Source of the DNA: Plotosus lineatus
Taxonomy: Eukaryota; Chordata; Actinopteri; Siluriformes; Plotosidae
Reading direction: 5' to 3'
Assembly (NCBI GenBank): GCA_024760905.1
Contig: CM045733.1
Location: 32,248,501 to 32,312,500, forward strand
DNA: 64,000 nucleotides
Under the pieces are notes generated by a model. The model was not told where the DNA came from and did not search any database. It saw nothing but the letters and a program-made list of their open reading frames with translations. Shown here one piece after another: positions 21,631 to 32,744 of the stretch (position 1 is the stretch's first letter; each line of letters begins with the position of its first letter). Both the position numbers and the translations under genes were made by a program.

Positions 21631-22720
21631 GGCAGTGGTGGTCTAGTGGATAGGGTGCAGGATCGCTGATCCTAAGCTTGGGGGTTCGAGTCCCCACAGG
21701 GTTGTCACTGTCCCCACCAGTGCAGCTAACTGGGTTATCAAAGGCGGGCCATGTCTCTCACTGTCTATGGTGAGAGGTTCATGTAAAACAGTGCTTCTCA
21801 ATTATTTTCTGTTACGCCCCCCCTAGCAAGAAGAAAACAATTCGCGCCCCCCCACCACCCACTTTCCGCCGCAACTATAAATTATAACTTTTTTCTATAA
21901 TATAGTTACAGGTATATCTCTTCATTATATCGTATCCTTGTTAACATAAATAAAACAAAAAGAAAGAGATATAGTTCAACTTACAAGAATAACTTTTTTA
22001 ACATTTTTTATTAGTCTGTAAAAGAAAGTGCATCAATTTGCCTTAAATTTAAAAATAATAATATCCTTGTTATATATAATAATAAATATAATAATATCCT
22101 TACCACACCATTTGCTGCTGAAAATAAAATCAATCAATAATTAATTCAAATTGACTTCAGAAACATTAACTCAGGAGCACAATATATAAACACTTTAACC
22201 TACAAAACAAGAACAAATAGAACAATTTGTGCTGATTTTTTTTTCTCAAAATGAGGAAGCCAAGGTTAATGGCTACAATGAGCACGTTTTGCAGCGCACA
22301 GCTTCTCAAAGCGAGGTTTGAAGCATGACACTGCAACTCTCAGCTCCTGCTCAATGTATATACTCGCTGCGCACAATGGGCAATGAGGGCGCCACTGCCA
22401 ACTACTGGAGTGGATGTGCAATTACACTCTCTTGTAGTACGGCGGAAAAAAAGCATGTTCTCCTGGGTCACACGCGCCCCCCTCAGCATCCCATCGCGCC
22501 CCCCTGGGGGGGCGCGCCCCACTATTTGAGAAGCACTGATGTAAAAGAACCATTGCTGACTTTCGTAAAGAGTAGGCTGCAAAGCCGCCACCATGTTTAT
22601 GTTTCTTGTTAAAGTGTTGTGACAGGAAGGGCATCCGACGTAAAAACTTATGCCAAATCAAATGATTCGCTGTGGCGACTCCCGAGAAAGGGAAAAAGCC
22701 GAAAGGAAGGAAGGAAGGAG
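21631..22720 (+). mobile_element. SINE-B with RTE-type tail, split by a hAT element
   Basis: The head GGCAGTGGTGGTCTAGTGGA has box B GGGGGTTCGAGTCCCCAC. The centre runs to ATGGTGAGAGGTTCATGTAA, is interrupted at 21789-22538, and resumes ATGTAAAAGAACCATTGCTG. The tail includes GTTGTGACAGGAAGGGCATC, ATTCGCTGTGGCGACTCCCG and GCCGAAAGGAAGG followed by (GAAG)n. The last segment matches the LINE-R 3' end. Confidence 0.88.
21789..22538. mobile_element. Non-autonomous hAT element inside SINE-B
   Basis: The ends are CAGTGCTTCTCAATTATTTT and, inverted, CAGTGCTTCTCAAATAGTGG, with the perfect 8-bp duplication ATGTAAAA (21781-21788, 22539-22546). The duplicated site is part of the SINE-B sequence, which proves the order of insertion. 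It is 750 bp. Both ends are C-rich (GCGCCCCCC), the middle is AT-rich, and no transposase frame is seen. Confidence 0.92.
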
Positions 22721-22828
22721 GATCTCAAATGTATGAGACCTAAAGGAATGATAAGGCCGAACTAGTATGCATTTTCATGTTTAATTTGCTCCAATCATTT
22801 GTATTCTAAAAAAAACAAACAAAAATCG

Positions 22829-22876
<48 letters not shown>

Positions 22877-23679
22877 ACATAATTTTGTATTCCCTTTGTT
22901 TATTACTCAACTGATTTAAAGAGGCCTTTAAACGAGTGTGCCACCCTTGGGATTAATACTTCATTACACTTATCCTTCATAGTTGCCTTGCATTCTAGAA
23001 AAAAAAGACAGTTTTATCCCTCATGAAATGAGATTTACTGTCTGAAACTGAACAGATTAAGTAAACCAATTTTGCTGTTAACAAAAGGTCTGTACTGTGT
23101 TCCTTTATCATGGGGATATTCACAAAACAAAAAGACAATAACTCAATTTAAATTTCAATTTAAAGCAGCACTGAGCTGCACCAATGATGATTAAAGCTGA
23201 AGGCGAGTTTCAATTTAAGCTGATGACCAAAGTCACAAAACAATGGATGCAGCTTAGTACTGTACTCTGGAGTGATAAGTGTGTAAACTTGGACAGTTCT
23301 CTTTTTCAAAGTTCATGCTTGTCACATTTTGTACAGAGGAGCTTGTAAAATGCAGACGTCTTAGACCCCAGCGTGTAAATCAACATGAAGAATTTAGTTG
23401 AGAGAAAAAAAAAAGGTTCTGGCTGGATTTTCTAGAGGGCTGAGTTATTTCATATTAGTTGGCCATAATGTCTGTAATTTCAAGGTCACTGCTGTCTAGA
23501 AAGATTTGCTGTATGTGAGATAGGAGACACACACTTACACAAACTTGTACTCACATAATGAATTCTAATGATTAATAGAAATAGACAATGCAGATTTTTT
23601 TTATTTCAAACAAACAAATAAAAAGATTAATTTGAACCTACTTTTAATCTCTCACTCATTGTATTACACAAAGCTAATA
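22721..23679. other. Unassigned DNA with (GT)n-(GA)n at 22829-22876
   Basis: Apart from the compound microsatellite I recognise nothing. Confidence 0.45.
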
Positions 23680-23955
23680 TCATTCATTCATTTTCTAAGC
23701 CCGTTATTCTAACTGGCGAGGAGGCCGGCATGCATCTCAGCCAGCCCTATGCGAGGTACACCCTGGACAGCTCAACAGGCCATCGCAAGGCCAACACTCA
23801 CATGTTAATGTTAACACTTGCTCTCACATCTAGGGGTGATTTGGAACAGCCAATTAGCCTACTGTGTATGTTTTTGAACTGTGGGAGGAAACTAGAGAAC
23901 TCCAGGCCCCTTTGCTGTGAGGTGGACATGCTAACCACTACGTCACCATGCCACC
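23680..23955 (-). mobile_element. SINE-A, internally deleted
   Basis: The tail (CATTCATTCATTTTCTAAGC) and body are present. The region that should hold GGGGAGAACATGCAAAC and box B is deleted, joining GAACTCCAGG directly to CCCCTTTGCTGTGAGGTGGA of the head. The Pol III promoter is therefore incomplete. Confidence 0.8.
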
Positions 23956-23990
23956 CACCAAGCTAACAACTTTTCAATAATATTCACCAC

Positions 23991-24157
23991 AAGATAAGAT
24001 AAGATAAGATAAGATACAGCTTTATTAATCTCACAATGGAGAAATTCACTGTTACAGGCTCTTGAGGTACCATCAGTAGGGGGAGCAAAAATAGATACAA
24101 ATACAAATATACACACATACATATATATTATATAAGTAAATAAATAAATAGATACAT
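23991..24157 (-). mobile_element. LINE 3'-tail-like repeat with (AAGAT)n end
   Basis: AAGATAAGATAAGATAAGAT is followed by ACAGCTTTATTAATCTCACA and ATGGAGAAATTCACTGTTAC. This resembles a widespread fish repeat in which (AAGAT)n precedes a CTTTATTAATCCCAC-like 3' end. It continues beyond the inserted SINE-B (24158-24505) to roughly 24690. The LINE family is not certain. Confidence 0.5.
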
Positions 24158-24505
24158 CTGTCTTCCTTTCGGCTTTTTCGCTTTTTACTCGGGAGTCGCC
24201 ACAGCGAATCATCTTGATCCGCACATTTGATTTTTTTTTACGTCGGATGCCCTTCCTGTCACAACCCTTTTTTTAGCAAGGGACAGAAACATGCTGACGA
24301 CTTTGCAGCTACTCTTTACGAAAGTCAGCAATGGTTCGTTTACATGCCTCTCACCATAGACAGTGAGAGACATGGCCTGCCTTTGATAACCCAGTTAGCT
24401 GCACTGGGGGGGGCGGGGGGGGGGGCGGGCAGTGACAACCTTGTGGAGAGTGGGTCCTTTGGATCAGCGATCCAGCGCCCTATACCACTAGACCACCACT
24501 GCCCC
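24158..24505 (-). mobile_element. SINE-B, full length, with a 21-bp target duplication
   Basis: The RTE-type tail (TTCCTTTCGGCTTTTTCGCT, CGGGAGTCGCCACAGCGAAT, then ACGTCGGATGCCCTTCCTGT on the plus strand) leads to the head at 24505. The identical 21-bp sequence TAAATA...GATACAT flanks both ends (24137-24157 and 24506-24526). A G-rich expansion at 24409-24430 replaces part of the centre. Confidence 0.92.
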
Positions 24506-24526
24506 TAAATAAATAAATAGATACAT

Positions 24527-24919
24527 AAATAGTATAAATTAACAAACAATAAAAGAAAAGAAAGGGAACGACTTTGTAGACTGGCCTATATTCAAGTGTA
24601 TATGTATCTGAGGGCAGAGTAGATGGGTTGATATGGTTCACAGTCAGTGGGGTAGATGTGGTTGATTAAAGTGCACGGAGTTTTTATTGCACATAACCGG
24701 TATTTTCAAAATTAAAGAGTTATTCCAGGACCTCTGATCGTATATGAGAACACATCAGTCACATATGATCAAAGTTTTGTTCTATCTTGTTGATTGTAAT
24801 AAATACATATTTTTTTATTATTGTATTTTAATTTTTGCAAAAATAAAATATGTATGTAGCTGCTATAAAATACGGAAAGGCAGTTAGCATGAAGCAGCTA
24901 GGTTAGCTGAAGGCCTGTT
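24527..24919. other. Unassigned DNA; possible rest of the LINE tail
   Basis: The first part (to about 24690) probably belongs to the LINE-tail-like repeat. The remainder is AT-rich with no recognised element. Confidence 0.35.
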
Positions 24920-25330
24920 CCTTTAGAGGTCCAATAAAGTCAGCAACTTCAAAAGACCTGGAGGACCATGGAAGACAACGAACCAGGATAATTATAGAAT
25001 TCTTTCCTTGCAGAAGAAAATACACTTACAACATCCAGTCAAGAGCACTCGAGGAAGAATCTACAAAAGATATATGTAATTACAGAGTGTTTACCTTAAG
25101 CTGCAACCACTGTTAACACTCAAGAGCAGAAAAGCCAAATTAGACTTTGTTCAAAAGCCTGCCCAGTCTGGAACAAGATTTTTTGGACAGATGAAACCAA
25201 GATTAACTTGTACCAGAATTATGAGCATGAATATAAGAGTTCATGTGTAAAAGCACATTTGTCAATCATGACGGAAATGGGCATGTATGCAAGTCAGGTA
25301 CTCTGGGTACTCTGGAGGCCGGAGTACTCT
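24920..25330 (+). pseudogene. Tc1-like transposase fragment
   Basis: Mixed frames give KTWRTMEDNEPG, then LTLKSRKAKLDFVQK, then the clear IFWTDETKINLYQN (near 25171-25214) with the first catalytic D, and HDGNGHV near 25268. This corresponds to the middle of a Tc1 transposase, from the end of the DNA-binding region to just before the G-G-G-S region. In-frame stops and shifts abound, and neither inverted repeat is found. Confidence 0.7.
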
Positions 25331-25412
25331 GGAGGCTTTCGGCAAACATGACTCTAGGGCTTTCAATAACTCGTCAATATACAACCCCAACATTTTATTA
25401 TGAATACATCTA

Positions 25413-26457
25413 CAGACGCTCCCCGACTTACGTTCATTCGTTTTAAGGTTTTTTTTTTTTTTTTTTTTTTTTTGATTTTGCAGTTTTTTTTGTTTTTTCA
25501 AAAAAAAAAAAAGTAAAATTTTGAGTTTAGACATACCTATGTAGTACGCTGATGTAATGACGCAATGACGCTGCATTCATTGTTTACAAATATAGACTGA
25601 GTGTGTGTATATATATCTCAGATATATAGAGTGTTACCCTTGTGTTAAGACGTCGTCTCTGTGATCTTTGTGTTTACACTGTTTTGCAGACTTTTGTAAC
25701 CCTAAGCAAATATGGTTGGTCAGAAGCATAAGCCTACTAGCATGGGTGCAAGTCTCATACACAGAGATGAATTAACTATCTGCTCGGATCGGCACAATCT
25801 ACCATGCATACTCAGTTAAGCAAAGAGAGTTGTAATATGAATGCAAACCGAATGCACAAATTACAGAACAATTACAGACATTTATTATCTTTTAGCAGAA
25901 TCCTAAGAGTGTATACTTATTTTTATATTAATATTCATTAGGATTTGTACTTGTTCTTTGTATGCATCTCTTGAATAAAGTTTACTTACTTACACAAAAG
26001 AAAGAACTCTCCGCTTTGCTGGGATTCACATTAGTGCAGGCTATGTTCTAAACGAGTTCAATGCCACCCTTGCGCACTTGAAAGACCAGAAGTCTGTATA
26101 ACCCACAGCAAGTACACTACTTTTGCAAGTACACTACTTTTGGTATTGAGCGCTTCACATATTGTAAGCGTTGATTGGCTGTTTTAAGCTTCATGTAAAG
26201 TGACTCAGTATAAATAAGAGACGTATTTGAAATTAATGTTGATATTATTTGATATAGTTCATATTATTTTACAATATTATGTTTATAATAATTGATTTAG
26301 GGGTGTTTTATGAGATATGGTAATGATATTTATGGATGTATAGTTCAGTATGAGCGTCATACGTCACACGTCATACGTCACTGTAACAACTTACATTCAT
26401 TTCAACTTACGTTCGACCGTCCGGAACCAATTGAAAACGTAAGTCAGGGAGCGTCTG
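25413..26457 (+). mobile_element. Tigger-like element, longer copy
   Basis: The ends are CAGACGCTCCCCGACTTACG and, inverted, CAGACGCTCCCTGACTTACG, with TA on both sides (25411-25412, 26458-26459). From about 25555 it shares with the 12.2-kb copy the leader TTAAGACGTCGTCTCTGTGA and the transposase start at 25712 (MVGQKHKPTS). It diverges at ACTAG near 25740. The following roughly 600 bp is absent from the shorter copy and includes a 3'-UTR-like GAATAAAGTTTACTTACTTA. The right end has a duplicated CATACGTCAC motif. Expanded T- and A-runs lie at 25451-25513. Confidence 0.85.
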
Positions 26458-26459
26458 TA

Positions 26460-26903
26460 TACCAGTGTAGTGACCTCTACTTTAAATATGTTTTATTTAA
26501 TCATATACACATCACACAGATTAAACAGTTACACAATGAAATAATATCAAATATGAAACAAACAACAATAACATCAATGGTGACCGTTTGTCTGACAACA
26601 GAGACATAAAAAAACTTTGTTTTTGTCGCTTGTGTCACACATTGGGAAATGGCACCATAACAGATTGCAGAGCTGAATAATAACACTGTATACTGTATTT
26701 CTACAGGACTTCAATGCTAGCATTATTACAGTTTAGATAATGAATGTATTATTCTACAAAGAAGTTAAAATGCTGCAGGTATGAAATTAACAGCCATCGA
26801 AGGAACAATGACAAATATAAAATAACAGCTTTTTTGTTTATTGTGAGGTTTTAGACATGACATTTTAACCAACACCTTAACTTAATAAAGAGCTTTTATT
26901 ATA
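26460..26903. other. Unassigned AT-rich DNA
   Basis: I see nothing recognisable; short frames on both strands lack motifs. Confidence 0.4.
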
Positions 26904-26916
26904 CTTTTATAATCTT

Positions 26917-27326
26917 CAGTTCATCAGTTCATTTTCTGTAACCGCTTAATCCTTAGTAGGGCCGCAGGGAGGTGATCAGTGATCCATCACCTATACCACT
27001 AGGCCACCATTGCCTGTCCATCTGTGGAATTATGAAACCAAAAAATTTTCATGGCTCAACATAAAAATATTAAATCCCTGGGTTGGTAAACCAATGAACT
27101 TTGAAGACATTATATGGCAAAGCATACCGAGGAGGTTTTGAGTATTGATATGCTGCAGAGTGGAAATTGCAAAAAAAAAAAAAAAAAATGAGGGACATGG
27201 CTGGCCTTTGATAACCCAGTTAGCTGCACTGGGGGGACAGTGACAACCTTATGGAGAGTGGGACTTGAACCCCCAACCTTTGGATCAGCAATCCAGCACC
27301 CCTATAACACTAGATCACCACTGCCC
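26917..27326 (-). mobile_element. Composite SINE (SINE-B head, transduced segment, SINE-B/A chimera)
   Basis: The perfect 13-bp duplication CTTTTATAATCTT (26904-26916, 27327-27339) brackets the whole unit, so it integrated as one piece. In minus sense it reads as follows. First a SINE-B head and centre (27326 to about 27191), then a T-run of about 20. Next is a roughly 150-bp segment also found next to the chimeric SINE at 37302-37463. After that come a second, truncated SINE-B head (about 27018-26970) and a SINE-A tail (CCTACTAAGGATTAAGCGGT). No LINE-type tail is present. Confidence 0.75.
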
Positions 27327-27339
27327 CTTTTATAATCTT

Positions 27340-27955
27340 GTATAAGTAAATTATAATATCACTGTCTAACTTACTGCTTGTGCATGAAGACTTTGGTTGG
27401 TACACAGGGTAGCTACTCTACTGACTTCGCTGCTGTTGCTAGCAGTAGCAATAACATCAAACTAACTATTTAATTCACCATATCAACTTGTCAGTATAGC
27501 TGGTTGTCAAACATTCTTTATTCACCATTATATTATTTGTTTCTCCGCTTTTTGTCAATATATTTGCTTGTGGAGGGGCACAAACATTTTAACTTTTTGT
27601 TTATTTTCTATCACCTATACCACACGTGCTACTCAGCCACATGACATCAGTTTCCTGCCACCACCAGAACACATACCTGAAGACTCTTGGACTCTGACAA
27701 AATATAGTAGGGTCCCCGTTAGGTGGTAATCTGACATTGCATCATTTATTGCACTTTACAGCAAGCCTGTTGTCATTGATGTAGCTCCATCAGCTGTCCA
27801 TTTGGGGCTCAGTTCCAACTCAGGGCATGAGGCATTTACCTAGTTTGCCTATCCTGATACAAAAACAATGAATGTATGTAAGATTTGTAAGATGTATGTA
27901 ATAAACCACGTGAAAAATCACATTGAAATCATACTTATTAAGTTTCAACATTTTG
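27340..27955. other. Unassigned DNA
   Basis: I see no recognised element in this stretch. Confidence 0.4.
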
Positions 27956-28885
27956 AAATAGGGAGAATTTTCACCAGAGACACCGCACCCCCCGCGCGGC
28001 CGGGCTGCGGCCCCAAGAATTGATGCATATTTTTTTATAAAGGAACATTGCTCAATAAACAAGTTTTTTTTTTAATTTATTCATGGATGTATACAGTTTT
28101 ATGAATCAGCTGATAAAAACAACTGATTAAAAATATTGTGGCATATACTAATGCTGCTTGCTTAATAATTACACCAGATGTTTAGGTACGTTCCTGCACA
28201 TACTTGTATGTTGCTTGCTTTCCAATTTTACAAAGTTCAGGACTTGGATGGCATTTGTAACAAACAAAGTCTGAGTTCAATTTTGTAGCCGAGAGGGCAC
28301 AAACAGTTTCATTGATCAATTCTGACCTGGCATCAGTGTGGATTTTCTTTACAATAGAAAATACCCTTTCACTGTCACAATTTCTGTTTGGTATAGTCAG
28401 CACTGCCTGCAACAGTTTTGTGAAAAGAGGAAAATCTCTTCACTCCCATCACAGTTGACATTGTCATCACTTGATGCCACCACTCATCACACCTCATCTT
28501 TTCTCTCAACACTGGCATTTCATTTTCACGCATTAATTGAAAATCCTGTAATTCCTCAACCAGCTTGTCTTCTTCCACACCCTTGTTTTTGAACTGCACG
28601 GCACTGAATAAACACGTGACTTGAAGTCACTAGCCTGTATCAGTGAACTGCCAACTCGTGTGTGCATAAACAAACGGAAGATAGACACTGGCTATACATT
28701 TCTACGGTGTCTCCAAAGTGCAATATGCAGAAGATTAAGACTTAAAAATTCTACGGTGTGTTCAAAGTGTGACTTTTTTTTTCGGGAGGTTGTCTGGAAA
28801 TCGGGAGAAATTAATCTCCGGGCGGGAGATTGGATTTATGCTTTTAAATCGGGAGACTCCCGATTGAATCGGGAGACTTAATAAC
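27956..28885 (-). mobile_element. hAT transposon remnant
   Basis: It contains a minus-strand hAT C-terminal transposase piece (28182-28610). At the right it has a terminal region with repeated AATCGGGAGACT motifs (28795-28880), including the near-palindrome AATCGGGAGACTCCCGATT. The left end is tentative (GC-rich CCGCGCGGCCGGGCTGCGG near 27993). I did not find a target duplication, so the limits are approximate. Confidence 0.55.
28182..28610 (-). pseudogene. hAT transposase C-terminal region
   Basis: The upper frame (28375-28599) reads LREKMRCDEWWHQVMTM. The lower frame (28182-28412) reads MQAVLTIPNRNCDSERVFSI, then KKIHTDARSELINETVCALS, then TKLNSDFVC and ATYKYVQE. This is the hAT dimerisation block: a P-x-S/N-N-x-x-x-E-R-x-F-S motif, a K-x-x-x-x-x-R motif and then the L-x-x-L helix. 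A frameshift separates the two parts near 28400. The DNA-binding finger and catalytic residues are absent. Confidence 0.78.
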
Positions 28886-29782
28886 TGTGATTGAAATGAG
28901 TGGGGAGACCTCACTAATAAGTCATACTTTCACATAGAAACGGTGGAACTTTTAAAAATGTAGACAATGAGGTCATCATTTTCATGGTCAAATGGCTTGT
29001 TGCTACCTTTTACGATTTTCAATCAATTATTCTTAAGGATTGGCAACGTTTTTCAGTGGCTTTATGTGTGTATTAAGGATGTGTATTGCATGGAATGTTC
29101 TGGGCTAAAGTGGATGATGTCATCAGAAGAGTGGAACAGAAGACAAGATTATTCTGGCTCTTGCTCCAACGCCCTTAATTTTTTATTTAATTTTTAAACA
29201 TGAATAAACTTTACATCAAAATGGAGGGAAATTTGTGCTGGTTCTGACCTTGTAATCTTCAAGCCACCACTTGCTGGCATTGAAGGGTGAACCTGACTCA
29301 TAGCAGCACACTGAATGTCTCCATAAGATTCCCTGCAAAAAAAAAAAAAAAGTGTTTAAAATGTCTTTGATTCATTATCAGGGTCATTTTCACATTTTTC
29401 ACAGTATAGCAAAGTCATTCATATTTCTGCATTCACGAAATGCTTGGCTCTGAAATGCCATCAATCTCATTGTGATGAAAAATACAGTTTCCAAATCAGA
29501 AGTCCAAATGTGCGATACACTGCATATACATTTTTCAATTGAAAATACAGTGTAATCACTAGTGACTGCCAGCTTAATCACTATAGACAACCAGCTGTGA
29601 CTGTACATGCACCCACACACCTGCTTCTCGTTAACACATAAAAATGAGTTGCACACACATTGCCTGTCTGTTTGGCTCCAGACAAAAGAATTTTCCTGTG
29701 TTTGACAGTTCAGCATGCCTTTCCAGTGCAGTTGTAGCCACATCTCAAAATTTCTTCAGGAACTTTTCTAGTTACGGAATTA
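28886..29782. other. Unassigned DNA
   Basis: It includes an A-run at 29337-29352. No element is recognised. Confidence 0.4.
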
Positions 29783-29930
29783 CAGTGCTCTGCGAAAAGT
29801 TTTGGCACCATCAGTTTAGAAATATGAAAATGTCCGATGGAAAAACATACAGTAAAATCTTTATATGGCAATAAATAAAATATATATTTAAATGATGCAC
29901 CACTTTTCAACACCCCCTACCCCAGTACAA
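29783..29930. mobile_element. Tc1/mariner-like end fragment
   Basis: CAGTGCTCTGCGAAAAGTTT follows a TA (29781-29782) and continues TGGCACCATCAG. This matches the CAGTG-TGCAAAAGTTT-GGCACC type of fish Tc1 end. The other end is not seen. Confidence 0.55.
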
Positions 29931-30275
29931 CGACCCATACATTAAACTAACTGAATGCTCCAAACTGCCCCTAGGTCTGAGTGTACTAGAGTGAATGGTC
30001 ATGCATGTTAGCTCTGTGATGGGTTAATGAGCTTCTTATGTTTACCCAGAGTAAATAAATTAATAAATGTACGCAACTCTCTGGATGTCATCATAGCTAC
30101 ATCAGCATGAAAACTGTCGCAAACCTATTCTCTCAGATTCTGTTGAACAGTTGAAAAACCAAACTGAGTATTTTCCTCTGAAACCACATTGTTCCTTGGT
30201 GATTGTTACTAGCCTACTGTTGTGCACACTGTGTAGTGATGCCAAAGGTTTATGACTGGTTACATGCAGTTGACT
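29931..30275. other. Unassigned DNA
   Basis: Unrecognised sequence ahead of the SINE-C copy. Confidence 0.35.
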
Positions 30276-30581
30276 GGGTGGGGCCGGTGGCATAGTGGTT
30301 ACGGTGCTACACTCATGATCGGGAAGTTGGGTGTTCAAGTCCCAGTTAGACCTCCAGTGCTAAGACCCCTGGGCAAGGTTTTAGCCACAAGTGTGCCTCT
30401 GTTCACCCAGCAGTTTAAATGGGTACCAGTAAAAAATATATATACTGTACTGGGAAGGTAACCTGCGATGGACTAGCGTCCCATCCAGGAGGAGTCACTT
30501 CATGCTATGGAAACTGGGGATAAGCACTCGTCTGATAAACCACTATGGCTTGAGAATAAAAAGCCCAACAGACTTTACCTT
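30276..30581 (+). mobile_element. SINE-C, full length, with target duplication
   Basis: The head GGCCGGTGGCATAGTGGTTA has a box B-like GGTGTTCAAGTCCCAG. The body contains ACCCAGCAGTTTAAATGGGT and CGATGGACTAGCGTCCCATC, and the end is AAAAAGCCCAACAGACTTTA. The flanks ACATGCAGTTGACT (30262-30275) and ACATGCTGTTGACT (30582-30595) differ at one base. Confidence 0.85.
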
Positions 30582-30802
30582 ACATGCTGTTGACTAGAAG
30601 CAGCTACATTTCAAACAAATAGCTTTTTCTGTGCTGGTGAGCCATTACAAACAACTTCCAAAGGAATACTTTTCAAAAAGAACTTGTTCACAATGTATTT
30701 TCCTATTTGTTTCTCATATTATGGTAAAAATAAATGAGGGGGCAAAAAGACTTGCAAACAAAAACAAAACCTTGCCAATTTCTCAACGAGATCACAAGGA
30801 AT
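30582..30802. other. Unassigned DNA between two SINEs
   Basis: Nothing recognised. Confidence 0.35.
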
Positions 30803-31111
30803 CATCATCACCATATCTTATCCCTGTAGGGTAGTGTAGCAATTGGTCTCTTCCGGAGAAGATTAACCGTGATACGGGAACGCTTGCTACTTGTCCCCAG
30901 AAACACGCAGAGGGCTTTGCAGCCTACTCTTTTTACAAACGTCAGCAATGGTTCTTTTATATGCCTCTCACCATAGACAGTGAGAGACATGGCCCGCCTT
31001 TGATAACCCAGTTAGCTGCACTGGCGGGACAGTGACAACCCTGTGGGAACTCGAACCCCCAACCTTAGGATCAGCAATCCTGCACCCTATCCACTAGACC
31101 ACCATTGCCAC
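30803..31111 (-). mobile_element. SINE-B with a third, distinct tail
   Basis: The perfect 12-bp duplication ATCACAAGGAAT (30791-30802, 31112-31123) defines the unit. In minus sense the head and centre are typical SINE-B up to GCGTGTTTCTG (about 30900). Sequence after that is neither the RTE tail nor the SINE-A tail. It includes GGGACAAGTAGCAAGCGTTC, CCGTATCACGGTTAATCTTC and the end GATAAGATATGGTGATGATG. I do not recognise the source of this tail; it is presumably the 3' end of another LINE. Confidence 0.85.
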
Positions 31112-31123
31112 ATCACAAGGAAT

Positions 31124-31330
31124 AATATATATATTATTTATATAATTTTTTATAATAAAATATAATATGTAAAATTTATAATACTTGATGCAATTTCAAT
31201 TTGTTCACTCAATTTGTAAAATACATAATAAAATAAATAATATTAATAATATTAAATAATAATATATAATAAATTATTATTATTATTATTATTTAATATT
31301 TTGATATACTCTATTTATCTCACAAGGAAA
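31124..31330. repeat. AT-rich simple sequence with (ATT)n
   Basis: Low-complexity A/T sequence including a TTA/ATT run at 31272-31293. Confidence 0.7.
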
Positions 31331-31468
31331 ATTCGGCTTCAGCAATCAGCCCATCCAAAGTGGGCATACACACTCGGAAGAGTGGGCTGCCACATATTGC
31401 AGCAGCCAGAGAGTAGTGGGGGTTAGGTGCCTCTTCAGCCGTGAAGGTGAACGAAGGGAGGGTGCTGC

Positions 31469-31470
<2 letters not shown>

Positions 31471-31520
<50 letters not shown>
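31471..31520. repeat. (CA)n microsatellite
   Basis: About 25 CA units; a short (TA)n lies at 31632-31653. Confidence 0.95.
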
Positions 31521-31522
<2 letters not shown>

Positions 31523-31802
31523 CTCCCCAACGCCACTATCATCACGACCACACATTTTCCAGCTGATTCAGTACTGTAATCACCTTTTGTTACTAAAGCC
31601 ACGTCTCTAACTATTAGGATGTCTATATATGTATATATATATATATATATATAAATTGACTGACTGATTGCTTGACACTTGGTGTCAAAAAACACACAGC
31701 ATGCTCCTTTTATTTCATCAGAAGACCTATGGATATTCCTACTTATCCAGATACTGTATTCCTAAATTGAATACTATCTCATGTTCATGGAGAAGCTTGA
31801 AT

Positions 31803-31930
31803 GAGTTCAGTTCATTTTCTGTAGCCGCTTCATCCTAATTAGGGTCGCGGGGAGGCTGGTGCCCATCCCAGCCAACTCAGGGCGAGGGCAGAGTACACCC
31901 TGGACAGCTCGCCAGGCCATCGCAGGGTGG
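31803..31930 (-). mobile_element. SINE-A-type tail fragment
   Basis: GTTCAGTTCATTTTCTGTAG, then CCTAATTAGGGTCGCGGGGA, then GAGTACACCCTGGACAGCTC and GGCCATCGCAGG. The GTAGCCGCTT form of the tail matches the copies fused to SINE-B heads (36954, 53760), so this is likely a 5'-truncated chimera. Confidence 0.75.
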
Positions 31931-32744
31931 AGCTTGAATGAGGTCAAACAGAATGTTATTTTGTCATGTAATTCTACCAATAAATAAAACAAAACAGGAT
32001 AACAGGAAAAATAGCTACTGATACTGTCCTGTAATACATCCTAACTAAATTATAAATAAAAATACTGTTGCTTATGGTTGATTGTCCTTTATAACACATG
32101 CCAAAGTGTCTCATTCCTCTGAAACAACAGCAATAACAATGAATTCCTTTATTAATCAACATTGTTTTTTTAGCTTTTGGTGTACATCTTATAGACAAGT
32201 AATCACTGTAATCGTCTATGTTGCCTCAGCCATAAACAATCTTTCCCACCCCTGTTATGTTTTCTCTCTCTTGAATAGAGCAAAAAAACAAAAACGTCAA
32301 GTGGATTTAATGGGGAAACTGGATTGTGCAAAGTTCTCTATTTGGTGAAAAACTGATTGACCACATCCTGACACTAGAAGCTGCTACGTGTTAAATAATC
32401 ATCTCCTAACATAACTCTTTGCCAGTACATTTTCTTTGTGAAATAACAAGACATTTAAAAATCAATTTATTTTTAGCGTTGGATTGTAATAACATTCTCC
32501 ATATTATTCAATGTTGTTATAAAAAATATGATACTTATTTGAAAACATACAGGTTTACTCTAACTTGGAATCTGACAAAGATTGTACACACAAAGAAAAC
32601 AAATAAACACTTTCAGACCAATCAGATTCTAGAATTCAACAGAGGAATGGTTTTATTTATATGTACCTAACATCTCTCTCTCTCTCTTTCTCTCTTTCTG
32701 TTTTTGTTGAGGTACACATTTTCCTTCTGGAATGCCAGTGACTG
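31931..32744. other. Unassigned DNA
   Basis: AT-rich, with a (TC)n-like tract at 32671-32700. Nothing else is recognised. Confidence 0.4.
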
